Source of the DNA: Ligustrum vulgare
Lineage: Eukaryota; Streptophyta; Magnoliopsida; Lamiales; Oleaceae
Direction: 5' to 3'
Length of the DNA stretch: 64,000 nucleotides
Assembly (NCBI GenBank): GCA_963555705.1
Contig: OY743169.1
Span: 10,912,014 to 10,976,013, forward strand
How positions within the stretch are numbered: position 1 is the stretch's first letter; each line of letters opens with the position of its first letter. The translations under genes were made by a program, and so were the position numbers. Positions 43,346 through 54,780 of the stretch are shown piece after piece. A model generated the notes under the pieces. It saw only the letters and a program-made list of their open reading frames with translations, was not told where the DNA came from and ran no database searches.

Positions 43346-45914
43346 ATGAACGACGCCGACGTATCGAAGCAGATCCAGCAGATGGTCCGGTTCATCCGGC
43401 AAGAAGCTGAAGAGAAGGCGAACGAGATTTCCGTCTCCGCGGAAGAAGTAATTTTACTTAAAAGTTTCGATTCGATTGGATTTGGTTAATCTGCTTCTTG
43501 TTCTTACGCATTGCTTTTGATTTGTTGATTTTTGAGCGCAGGAGTTCAACATTGATAAGTTGCAGCTTGTCGAAGCGGAGAAGAAGAAAATCAGACAGGA
43601 GTTTGAGCGCAAAGATAAACAAGTCCAAGTCCGAAAGAAAATGTAAATTTCAACCTCTCTTCGTAACAATTCCTCGTCTCAATAGAGACGAATTAAAAAA
43701 AAAAAATCTTGAAATTGATTTTTTTTTTTTTGTTAATTCGAGCAGATTTATAATTCGTGGGACTTGGAAGTAGATTTATGATTATTTTTGTTACGTACAT
43801 GTTAAAACTTAAAAACTGATTTTTTGATGTATTAATCTGATTAATGTACGAGAATATTCCATCATCCAATTTATTACTGGGAGGTCTAGATTACATGTTA
43901 GATGATGATAGTACGAAATTAACTAAGAATTGTTTTTACTAAAAACTATATCCTTTTTCTTAAAAATTTACAACTTTGGAGAGAGGGTAAGTGTAACACT
44001 ACGTAAATGATTTTTATTTTTTATTATTGGATCATATGATCATCATGTCATTTGGGTTGTTGTAGCGAGTATTCTATGCAGCTTAATGCTTCTCGAATCA
44101 AAGTTCTTCAAGCTCAGGATGATTTGGTCAGCTCCATGAAGGAGGTTGCATCGAAAGAGCTCTTGCCCGTGAGCCATCATCATGGAAGCTATAAAAATCT
44201 CCTGAAAGATCTTATTTTTCAGGTTGTTGAAACTCTATTATGATTTAGTTTCGTGGTGTATACAATTTTAATAGCACAGATTGCAAATGTGGATACTCGA
44301 AACCCCTAGATAAGAATAGAACAGGAATATATTGCAAAAGAATTTTAGGGATCATTACTTCTCTAGCTCAATTGTTCTGGATTCTGCATGGTTATTTCCT
44401 GTAAAATTCTAGACCCCAAAACCTTTAACCCTGTTATCTACTTCTGCGCATATTCTCACTCTGCTTTATTAAAATTATTTTTTTCTTTCGTTATGATTTA
44501 AAGCATATGAAATATGACTTGGTAAATATATTGTTTATGTTATATTGATATTGAAACATGTCATTTACAAGATCAACACCTTCAGGCACGATCAGCTGCT
44601 AATTCATTTTCCTTTATCAACATAACTGCTACTAATTAAAATTAAAGCTTCGAACTTCAGAGTTTGCTCAGGCTGAAAGAGCCATCTGTCTTATTGCGCT
44701 GCCGTAAAGAGGACGTGCAGTTGGTGAATTCTGTCTTGCATTCAGCAAAGGAGGAGTATGCAGAGAAGGCAAACGTTTATCCACCTGAGATCATAGTTGA
44801 TAACGTGCACCTGCCACCTGCTCCTTCACATCACAATGCGCATGGACCTTTTTGGTACAGATCTACTACTAGGTTTTTACTTTTATCCAAGAAGGAAAAC
44901 ATTTGAAAAATTAGGTATATGGTAAAGCTGAGTGAACTCAACTAACTTGGAATATTTTTTCTCTTGAAATAACTTATTGGTTATCGAGATGGTTTCCAAT
45001 GCAAAATTTCCGATATAACTCTTTTCCTTCTATTTTCAGTTCTGGAGGTGTAGTGTTGGCCTCTAGGGATGGAAAAATCGTGTGTGAGAACACTCTTGAT
45101 GCTAGATTGGATGTTGTGTTCCGTAAAAAACTGCCTGAGGTACTCTTTCTCAGATTTATATTTTATCCTATATTTTCATCCTGATATATGTGCCTAAACT
45201 TTTATTTCCTTCTAGTTATTCAAAATATCACAAATCTGTAACTTGTTTCTCGTCACTTTGTATGCACGAATACGTTATTACTTTTCCATGGCTGCAATTG
45301 CATTGTATTCTCCTTTTCTGCCCTTCTTTTGGGAATAGGTATACCTTGATTAACTCATTATTGTTTGGCCAATATAAAAGAACAGAAAAGAATAGAAGGT
45401 TATTATATTGAAGTAAGAGAGGAGAATATCACAGCTGTCAATGGAACGGTAATTTTACTGGGATAATTACTTCTTTAGAGTCTTATCCCATTTTGTGGTA
45501 ACATTATAAAGTTGTTGACATGCATTCTGAAAGATAGGGTGACTTTGAAAGTCGTTGCTCAATGTAAAGGTTTATGCTTTATCAAGATGTCTGATAGGGG
45601 TAGGAGGGTTCTCGTATCGACGATGTGATTTATGAACACAATGTATGAGAGAAAAGGTTGAGAAATGGAATCGAAGGCTTGAACTCTCTCTCAATTCAAA
45701 CTTACTAAAGTTGCTCGATTCTGTTCTCTCCGGGCTATATATTCTGCAATATGCTATAGTCTAAATGTTAGTTCACATATTACTTCCTGTCTCATCTTCT
45801 TTTCATACTTATTATTATGCATTTAATTGCGTTTTACACGAGCATGATACCGACTAATCCTCAATCACATAATTGCAGATACGCAAATCGCTAGTCAATC
45901 AGGTTGCTGCCTGA
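43346..45914 (+). CDS. VHA-E: V-type proton ATPase subunit E, 6 exons
   Basis: Exons: 43346-43447, 43542-43642, 44066-44222, 44661-44854, 45040-45139, 45879-45914. All are GT-AG and sum to 690 nt (229 aa), the normal family length. Subunit E is part of the peripheral stalk that holds the V1 head against rotation in the proton pump of the vacuole and endomembranes. The N-terminus (MNDADVSKQIQQMVRFIRQE) and the following charged helix (EKKKIRQEFERKDKQVQV) form the long coiled coil. IEYSMQLNASRIKVLQAQDD, LRLKEPSVLLRCR, GGVVLASRDGKIVCENTLDA and RLDVVFRKKLPEIRK are the conserved blocks, in order. No frame damage is seen. Introns 3 to 5 range from about 190 to 740 bp. A Helitron end lies about 210 bp upstream of the ATG. 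Confidence 0.95.
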
Positions 45915-48900
45915 TGGATTGAAGCATTTCGGATTATCATCTTGTCGAACCTTCGTGATCTAAGATTGGTGAATTGACCCTAAGTATTATTGGTCCAATT
46001 GTTTGTTTTCATATTTTGATTTACTTCTCTTCTCTCGTCGGAGTCGTTTATTTCATTTATTTGAAGCATCGTTTGTCGATGTAATATTTATTTAAGTTTG
46101 TATCTTGCAGCTGCTGTTAATTTTTTCATTTCAGTTTTTTTGGTACAATAAAGAGAGATGCTCAGGCCCTTGTTTGATGGGATGAGATAATGTATCAGAC
46201 CGAGTGGTTCTGGTCCTTTCAAATTGAGATTTGTTTGAACACCTAATGAAATGTTGTTAGCAATTGTATTTTTCTTTGAATCGTTGAAACATAAAGTAGG
46301 TTAATGCTGAAATAGTATTCTATACTATCGTATAGTTTAATAAAAAAATTTAGATTCTATAGGATACACAATAATCCCCTATTTGACTAATTTTTTTCGA
46401 GATTATAATCTTGTCAAATTTTATTTTTAATTAATTGTACATTTCATCGGATTCTCTATTTTGATTTATTTAAAATCACATATTTCACCCATCAGCTTAT
46501 GATATCGAAAAGCATTGTCAAAGCTAAATAATATTTTTTTAAATAATTATCAGATATGATAAATAATCACTGTTTAGTCAAATATGTAATATGTACAATT
46601 TTAAAAATTAAAGCCAATTTCATTGTAACTGAAATGTTAAGTAGTATTTACGCGATACATTCCCATGTTTGGAACGAATTAAAATTTATAATCTATTCGG
46701 TAAGTCAATGATTTTGGTTTTTAAATCAATTTTTAAATTACACAATTCTCCAAATAATGACTAATTTTACATATTTTCTCTCTCCAATTTTTAACCATTC
46801 AACTACCTTAAAAAAAAAAAAAAAAACCAATTTTTTTTAACTTTATAGCCGTTGAACAGTTACTTAATTTTAATCTATGTTAAAAGTCAAAAATCAATCT
46901 CGACCACATATTTTGTGGGATATACAACATTTCAATTACAAATTTTATCAACTTTTATCAAAATTTATTAAAAGTATGATTTTAATCTGTTATGAAATGT
47001 TGTACAAATATATATATAAAGTTGAAAAAGTGCAAGAACCGATCTAAAATATAGAGAATCAGTTCAAGGAGTGCGAAAATCGGACCATATACAAACTGGA
47101 CGGACCTGGAGGTCCGGCCAAAATGAGAAACACGCGATCGCATGGTTGATGGTCTAGCGATTGCGTGGTTGAACGGATTTTGTATCTGTTCAAGAAAATG
47201 AGGCATAACGTGATCGCGTGGGTCTCGTACCACGCGATTGCGTGGTCATAAAAAATGACCGTTGAAGAATATTCTCAGATTTTCTCATACACATTTTTAA
47301 CAATTTTTGACACTCTTTCGTGAAGAGTTGCATGGACAACGATTTGGGGTGATGAAATTCTATAAATAGGGATATAATTCATGTTTTTAACGACAATTCA
47401 ATACAATCCAAGTTCCATATATTGAAAAATTATCACTCTCTTATTCTTGTTTTTGAAATACTTAGAATCTCTCTCAAATTGCTCTTCGTGTTCCTTGTTT
47501 CCAAGTTTTCATTCTGCTATTTGATACTTAGTTTGAAGCTTGAAATCCGTTAAAGCAATTTGTTTGGAGACTCTTTAGCATTCTCATTACGAGAGGGCGT
47601 AAAATCAGCTTTTATGATAGCATTCTATGCGATTCAAGTCCGTTATTGTTCTTCCCATTTATTTCTTCACTATTTCGATTCCTTAATTTCATATTTGTGT
47701 CAACTTCATTACAAACGGATATTTCATTTTGAGAAATGAATTTTCTCAACATAAACTCCATCAAACAATGACTTAGACTAAAGTTAAAGAATTTTATAAA
47801 TTGATCATGTTTTTTTTGTGATGTCCACTGCATATTTGACGTGTGGCCTCAGGTGAAGCACAAAAACCTATTTTAATGGAGCATAAGTGGGCGTTCTCCA
47901 CGCCAAGTTCTGCCTCTAAGAATTTGGCGTGGAAACATGGTTCCATATGATTCTGATTTTTAGAAATCGAACCGAATCAAGAATTGATGGTTCTTTTGAA
48001 TGGTTATTTTTGCAAGAGAAAAATCGAACCGTTCGGCTCTTTTTATTCTGATTCTGATTCTAGTTCTGGTTTCGATGTTCTAAACTAAAATTTTCAAACT
48101 TAAGCAATGAAGTCATGTTAGATTCCGACTGGTAAGAGTTGTAAGCGGTAAGGTCATCGACCTTGATCAAAATGCGAATACAACACTCAAAATCCTTTCA
48201 GGCAGTAACATATCTCATCATCCGCGTGTATGTGCCATTTCAAAAAATTATTCAATTTCTATTTGTAATTTTTCACATTTTCAGGGAACGGTTGTACAAG
48301 TCTAGCAAATCTTTGAAAACAAGATAACAATTAATTATAAGATGAAGACTGAAGATTTATTGTTTGTTGATTCTTGAAAAACTATCTATTGAAGGCTTGA
48401 AGGTTGAATATTTAAAGCTGAACGACAGAATCAATAAAAGAAAAATCATTTTGGATCTATAATTTTTTGTTTATTACTTATTTTGCTTATAGTTATTGTA
48501 ATGTTTATTGAGTTAATAGTTGTTGAGTAATTGATATTGACTAATGGAATGGATAATATGAATTAAGATTAGGAATTAATGATTCTTTTTTATTTTTTTA
48601 AATTTATATTTAAAATAAAAAAATAAAAAATCGTGTTTTATTCTGATTCTTGATTTTTAGAATCAGAACCGTTTAAAAATTTTATAGAATCGGGCCGAAC
48701 TGAATCGAACCACTGGTTTCGGTTATTTTGCCCAGGCCTACTAAGAGCCCATTAAACTTTGACCTCAATCATATATTGTTGCATCCATATTTAAAAAATT
48801 ATCGATCTTCAAAATAAACCGCTATTTCTATGAGAAATACCCTCAAGTTTAGTCAAATATTTAGATGTTTGAAAATATGTGTAGTTAAAAAATGATTAAG

Positions 48901-49309
48901 AAAAATGTGTTGTTTATAATTTATATGTACAAGTTTAAATGCTCTATAAAATAGGACGATGACTAGAAGGAATGTATTGCTTTAAGTTTGTTTATTTGCA
49001 TATTATTTTCTATGGAAAATACGAATTTCACTCGTTTTTCTTACTTTTTGCTTGTTTGATTATCCTAATTTTCCATAAAATTCATTTTCTAGCTTTCTTT
49101 AATTTTCTAAATTTTCCTTGTTTTGGTGAAATTTATTTTCCCACCACTTTGGTTTGGATTGATGTTCTACCTTAGGTGGAAAACTATTTTCTCCTCGTTT
49201 GGTCTTTTTTTTTTTTTTTTGTTAATTTTTTTTTTAGAAATTAACATTATTATTATTATTATCAAGTATAAATGTATGAAAAATTAAAAAAGATTAATCT
49301 TTATCTTTA
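45915..49309. other. Gene-free region with repeat remnants
   Basis: 46690-46830 is a reverse family 2 MITE-like block, and 46858-47000 resembles family 1. 47000-47640 looks like a retroelement LTR-type region: four CGYGATYGCRTGG motifs (47130-47245) and TATAAATAGG near 47360, but no partner or coding part. 47940-48740 is an hAT-like remnant with repeated TTCTGATTCT and ATCGAACCG words, ending GCCCAGGCCTA. 47850-47940 has a GC-richer patch without an ORF. No gene is supported. Confidence 0.45.
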
Positions 49310-51027
49310 TCTTTATATATATTATAATAATAAAGTCTAGACAATTTTTCCCGCCAAAACATTACATTTTTCTATATTGTTTTTTATTTTTTTTCCCTTA
49401 AGATTCAATTGTTTATCTTCTATCATTAAATGACTTTGGCATGCGCATCATGTAATTAATGTACCAGATGTATTTAATTGCTTTAATATTTTATAATATG
49501 GATTTTAAACTAAAAGTAGTTAAATTTGTTAAAATATTTTCGTTTCCTACGGTCAATTAAATGTTACTTTTTAAAAAAAAAATTGCATCAAATATTTTTT
49601 TAATAAATGATTTTTATTTCATTTGAAATTCAGTTAAAATAATAATGAACATGACCTATATTTTTTTAATAGTTTAATAATTACATTAGTTTAGTTTTTT
49701 TCCGTATTTTTATTTTTTAAAATTTTATGTTCTTAGTTGGTTTATAAGCATTGTTTACATTAGTTTAATTTTTTTTACGTATTTTGATTTCTTAACATTT
49801 TATGTTCTTAGTTGGTTTATAAGCACTGTTTACATTAGTTTAGTTTTTTTTACCTAATTTATTTTATGGTCCCATAATGTTTAGTTGTAAATATGCTTTC
49901 AACTGCTTTTTTTACGTAGTTTAATTTATTTAATTTTTGTGCTCTTTAGTTTTTTTATAAACACTTTTAGTAAGATGTTAATTGAATAATCAATATTTTT
50001 ATTTTATTTCAAATTTTGAATTCAGGTAAAATAATGAATGTTTATTTTAATAAAGTTTCATGAGTAATAAAAAAGTGAATCGAAATTTAAAACAAAATAA
50101 AATAATTTTGTTATGAACTCATAATATTTAGTTCTAATATTTATTTAGGTCGAATAAATAAGTTTTGTTATGTGTGTTCGTAGGGTTGTTGTATTCAAGT
50201 AGAAGTTAAGAAGTGATTGATTAGAGTTTTTAAACATTAGTTGCTTGAGGGACGATTGTACGTAAATTGTCACTTCTCAGTTGTTCACAACAACGCAAAG
50301 TACAAGACGTGTATATACTGAACTTCGTCACTTTGCTGATATGTTGGTAACACAAGAGATAGATGTGACTCGGTTGTGTTCTTTATATAGATTTTATAGG
50401 TTTTTACAAATTTCCTGATTTTGTTTATATTGGTTTATTTTTTATTTATTCATTTTTATTATTATATTTTTTTGTGTGTGTTTGAATGGATGTTATTGGA
50501 GAGGTTGTTTCAAAAGATGAGATTAAGAGTGATTCGATGGTGGCAAAACACATGGACATCATAATTGTAGACTTGGAGTATTGTCATTTTTTTATTTTTT
50601 TTTTAATTTTATAGTTTTGAATTACAATTGTTTAGAATAATGATGATTATTATTTTTTTTGAAAATAGAAAAAATCGTCTATCTATGAAGTTGTTGAATG
50701 GGTATGTAAAAAAAGATGAATGGATATATTTGACAATAACAACCTCTCGGAACCTGTTATCAATTTATTATAACTTTGTCGGACAAAAGAAATACAGAAG
50801 TTTGCTTACATTTTTGAGTTATAGTTTTGATTGATCTTAATATTTTTAGATTAATATTTATGTCAACTTTTGCTTTTTAAAGAAATCACAGATTTTCGAC
50901 ACAGGTAAAAATAGATTTATATATATATTTTTTTCTATTTCTCACATTTTTAATAGATTTATTTAGTTATTCAATAATTAATAATTATAATTTTTTGTCT
51001 CGTGCATCGCAAGGGTGTGAATACTAG
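49310..51027 (+). mobile_element. Non-autonomous Helitron candidate
   Basis: The 5' end is TCTTTATATATATTATAATA preceded by A. The 3' end is CGTGCATCGCAAGGGTGTGA and then CTAG (51024-51027) followed by T. 1718 bp. Inside, a 78-bp-scale repeat (TATGTTCTTAGTTGGTTTATAAGC...) occurs at about 49725-49850. 50230-50420 is a more complex patch (CGACTTCGTCA-type words) that might be a captured gene piece. No helicase is encoded. The upstream CTTTAT repeats leave the 5' base uncertain by 6 bp. Confidence 0.6.
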
Positions 51028-51839
51028 TTTTGATTAAAATAGTAAAGTTATATTTTATTTTTCATGAAAAATAATGTCAATCAAACAATAAAATTTAAAA
51101 AAATAGTCATTTTTTACCTAAAAAATTAATTCAATCAAATACATTAAACTTTCAATTCTCATGATGATAAATTCACATGAATTGAATTCCCTAGAATTCG
51201 TGTGATGACTAATTTCGTAACATTATTTTCCTATAGTGACTAATCCTTTGTTTGGCAAAATCTAAAAAAATATATAAAAAAATTTAAACAATACAATTTT
51301 GCAAAACATTTTTTGAACATACATATTTTCTCTCTTTACTTTTCAATCATATATCTTACCTCAATAACTTACCAAAAAAACATGTTTTTAAACACAAAAC
51401 TTTAACGGACATAAATGAGTCATATAAATAATTAAATACTGCAATTAATTAGAAAATATATATATATTGACTTTCAACGAAATTGATGATATTTAACTCT
51501 TCGTGTACTTTTACTGCTTCGCCCCTATTCTATCACCAGTCTTTGCAATTAGGTCCAATATTACTATTTCCCGACGTGCACGTAAATGAAATCACCCTGT
51601 TTCAAGAAAAATCTCCTCTCAACACTGTCGCTGGCCTGGCCCCTTGCGGCCTCACCTTCCTTACCAAGAGTCCAAGATACCTTTTTGGATCCAATCCAGA
51701 ATCTATTTTGTTTATTTTGCAGAATCAAATTCTATAATTCTCTGACAATTAATATTTAAAAGGTGGAGTTAAGTTACATCGATCTGATATTCTTTTATAA
51801 TTTCTGAAACTGAAGGTGTAGAGATTAGCATCCTTATGA
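51028..51839 (+). promoter_or_regulatory. Region upstream of the possible IF-2 first exon
   Basis: 51040-51240 and 51240-51420 are MITE-like AT-rich blocks. 51488-51740 is markedly richer in GC than its surroundings and could be the promoter or 5' UTR of the gene whose first exon may start at 51840. An 84-aa frame there is not protein-like. Confidence 0.35.
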
Positions 51840-51866
51840 ATGGCGTGGAGAGCAGTAGGAAAAAAG
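51840..51866 (+). pseudogene. Possible first exon of mitochondrial-type IF-2
   Basis: ATG at 51840 gives MAWRAVGKK, followed at once by a GT donor (GTGTGC). From memory, plant mitochondrial IF-2 proteins begin MAWR..GKK and have an early intron, and the C-terminal exons of the same protein lie downstream on the same strand. Nine residues are weak evidence alone; the shared strand and position raise it. An out-of-frame ATG lies 4 bp upstream. Confidence 0.4.
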
Positions 51867-51994
51867 GTGTGCATTGTTATCATTTCCTTTTGCTCCTCCA
51901 GTTAATATTGTAAGGTTTCGATACATACATGTACAGCGAAAATTAAACAAATTCGAAACTATAACCCGGATCAACCTTGCTCTTAGATAGAATT

Positions 51995-52361
51995 TGTTAT
52001 TAGAATGATACCTTTAATGAACGCCGTGAATCTGAAATCTGAAACAGGAGGTACAATCTTGTCACCACCAGCTGTCCAATTGTCCAACTTCTAACAGAAA
52101 TCCACACAGCGAGTTGATTTTGGAACTTCATCACTCTCTTCAAGAGAATTGATTTTTCTCTTTGTGCTAACAAGAGAAAAATCATGCGCTAGAATATTAT
52201 AGAAAAACGACTCTCGTGATTCTCCCTACAATAGTGCACATATTAATATGTGCTCATAAAACCCTAACCCTATTCACAATAGGGCCATTAACGGACCTTG
52301 ATTAATTAATCTAATTGTAAAGTCCAGCCCAACTAATTGGGCTTGTACATTAATTCTAACA
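51995..52361 (-). repeat. LTR of decayed Copia element B
   Basis: The plus-strand edges TGTTATTAGAATG and ATTCTAACA form short inverted ends. The purine tract GTGGGATAT lies right outside at 52362-52370. The left edge rests only on the TG and the inverted ends, since no second LTR is present. Confidence 0.6.
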
Positions 52362-54765
52362 ATATCCCACTTGGACAAGATCCAATTCCAGATACTCAAT
52401 TCTCGCCTTTTGTGTGTGACTCATTAGGTTCCATTCACGATGGCAAACGCCGTGTTATTATTATTCCAATCTGATTGGAATAAGATGAATTTAAATCTCT
52501 ATTTCTAATTCATCCTCAACTCACCAAGATCGATTAATTCACGTCGTCATCCTAGATTGACATATAACAATGTGTCAAGGCAATCCATGTGAAAGGAAAA
52601 GTCATGTGGCATGACAGGACCAGTTCATGTGCGGTTACCGTGAAAATATAATCCCTTCATCAATATAACCCAATTGATTAAGAGATATGGATAACGTCAA
52701 TCTCATTTCAACCAATTATGTTATTCACTTCTTATCTTAGTTGATCTTGTTATGATTGAAAACACCTTTTCAACTCATAACTTCACCCCGACCGAGAAAT
52801 TTACATCAACTTAAGTGAGTGAAATACATGTTATAATCTCCTACTATCCAGGAGTGACGAATCCTTATATTGGACATACACAACCTTCATATGACTCTCA
52901 CTATACCCGTACGGCGTCATCCTGAAGACTCCCTCTCAAGAGCCAACATCAACGCTCGCCAAAGTATAGTAATCCTCATATAAGAGTCTATAAAGTCTTC
53001 AAGTCAAAGGACCAAATCCACATTCACCATGACGCTTGGATAGTTATCCATGTGGAATATCTAGGCGGGTCATCCAATGCTTTGTTCATCTAACAATGCA
53101 TCCATGTGATTATTCGAATGTCCCTCTACATTCTAACTTGTGAGATAAGCTACTTTCTTCATAAGAAAGAATTGCAACACATGTTAGTCTAACCGCAACA
53201 ACAATATCCGTATCTTGTTGTTACTTCGACTAGGGACAATTTTAGAATAAGTTATTAATGACTTATATCTCACAGTCACAACACCTTGTGACTTACAAGT
53301 TAATTAAACTTACCATACGGACTATATTATCTAAATAATGAGTTAAACTCAATTTAATAATAGATTTGTCTTTATTGTAACAATGATAATATGTGTTATG
53401 CTATTTCAACGATTGGATTTAGAGCATAACATTGATATTCTCCCACTAGATCCAATAACTCATGTATCCTATGCATAATGAGTTTATATGATAATCATAT
53501 TTCTGTTGGGATAATGGTTTTACAGGTGAATCTTCAATATGTGACTCTTCACATATTCAACATTCTCAAGGTTAGTGGACACGATTCTATTTTTCTACAA
53601 TCTCCGAATAAGATAGTAGCCCCTAAATACATACTCAGATCATCGATAAGAGCCAATTCCCTCACTTGCGCGATGGCTCTATTGTCGTCACAGTACTCTT
53701 TAATGGAGCTACAATGCTAGGAACACTTATAGTTCACTAACGAACTTAACGATCGAGATTGCTTCACAAGCACTTATGTATTTGGTTTCGGTTGTATAGT
53801 TAGCGATCTCTCTTGTTTGAACCATTTCAAACTGACCACACCACTACTATGAGTTAATTAACAATTAGACTGAATATTTCCTTCATCCCTTCCCGGATTA
53901 AATGATGATATCTCTATGCCTAAAGACTGTAAGTCTACATTTCTCCTCATATCTATTGTATTCTTAATACTTCTCAAGTACTCAATAATACAAAAGATAT
54001 CGTACATAGTGTCGTGTTTAAGAAGATCTTATTGTCAAACAATCAAGTATCTTCTCCACGTCATTATTTCTCAATATATGTTCTGAACACCATTTTGAAA
54101 AGATTAACCCCAAAACTTTTGGGATAGAATCCTACATTGGATTCACTCATGCTAACCCCATTAGCATTGCATCAATGTACGTGGATTGAGAAATCAAAAC
54201 AACCTCCCAAATCTATCTCTATAGATTCTAGTTCCCAAAGTAAAGGTTTTATTTTTCAAATCCATCATGGAGAAATTTTAAATAATTGCACTTTCACTTT
54301 CAAGGTTAGAGATTCAACTTCTGATCAATAATATGTCATCTACATATGGTATCAGAAATATTGAATACACCCACTAACCTTTTATATACACACATGATTA
54401 ATCTGCAATTTTTGATAAAATCAAACATTTTGATTATCTCATCAAAATTAAGATTCTAACTCCGTGAGGCTTGCTTTAATTTATAATAGATATCTGTAAC
54501 TAGTATATCATGTTTAAGTATATATAAGGATTCAAAAATCCCATAGTTACAGGATGTTGCTACTGCAAGCAGAATTCGAATTGATTCAGAGTAAACGCAT
54601 TTACAGCATATAAGTCTTACCCATTTCAGGTGAATCAAACAAGTTCCAAAACTTGTTTTCATCTCGAATTCTATGGCTTCCTGCCATCTCATTTAGTCAA
54701 CGTTTGACTTAGCTTCTATGTAAATATAGGCTCATTATCCTTAACAACTAATACAATATCAGCAA
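51995..54765 (-). mobile_element. Heavily decayed Copia element (B), 3' part
   Basis: On the minus strand: an RT remnant at about 54765-54456 (DNEPIFT, WQEAIEFEMKTS, SIRILLAVATSCNYGI), then an RNase H trace at about 53815-53765 (ANYTTETKYISACEAI). A long non-coding stretch follows, then a purine tract (CAAGTGGGATAT) and an LTR. Many stops and frameshifts. Gag, protease, integrase and the 5' LTR are missing. Confidence 0.75.
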
Positions 54766-54780
54766 TCAAGGATGTGTAAC

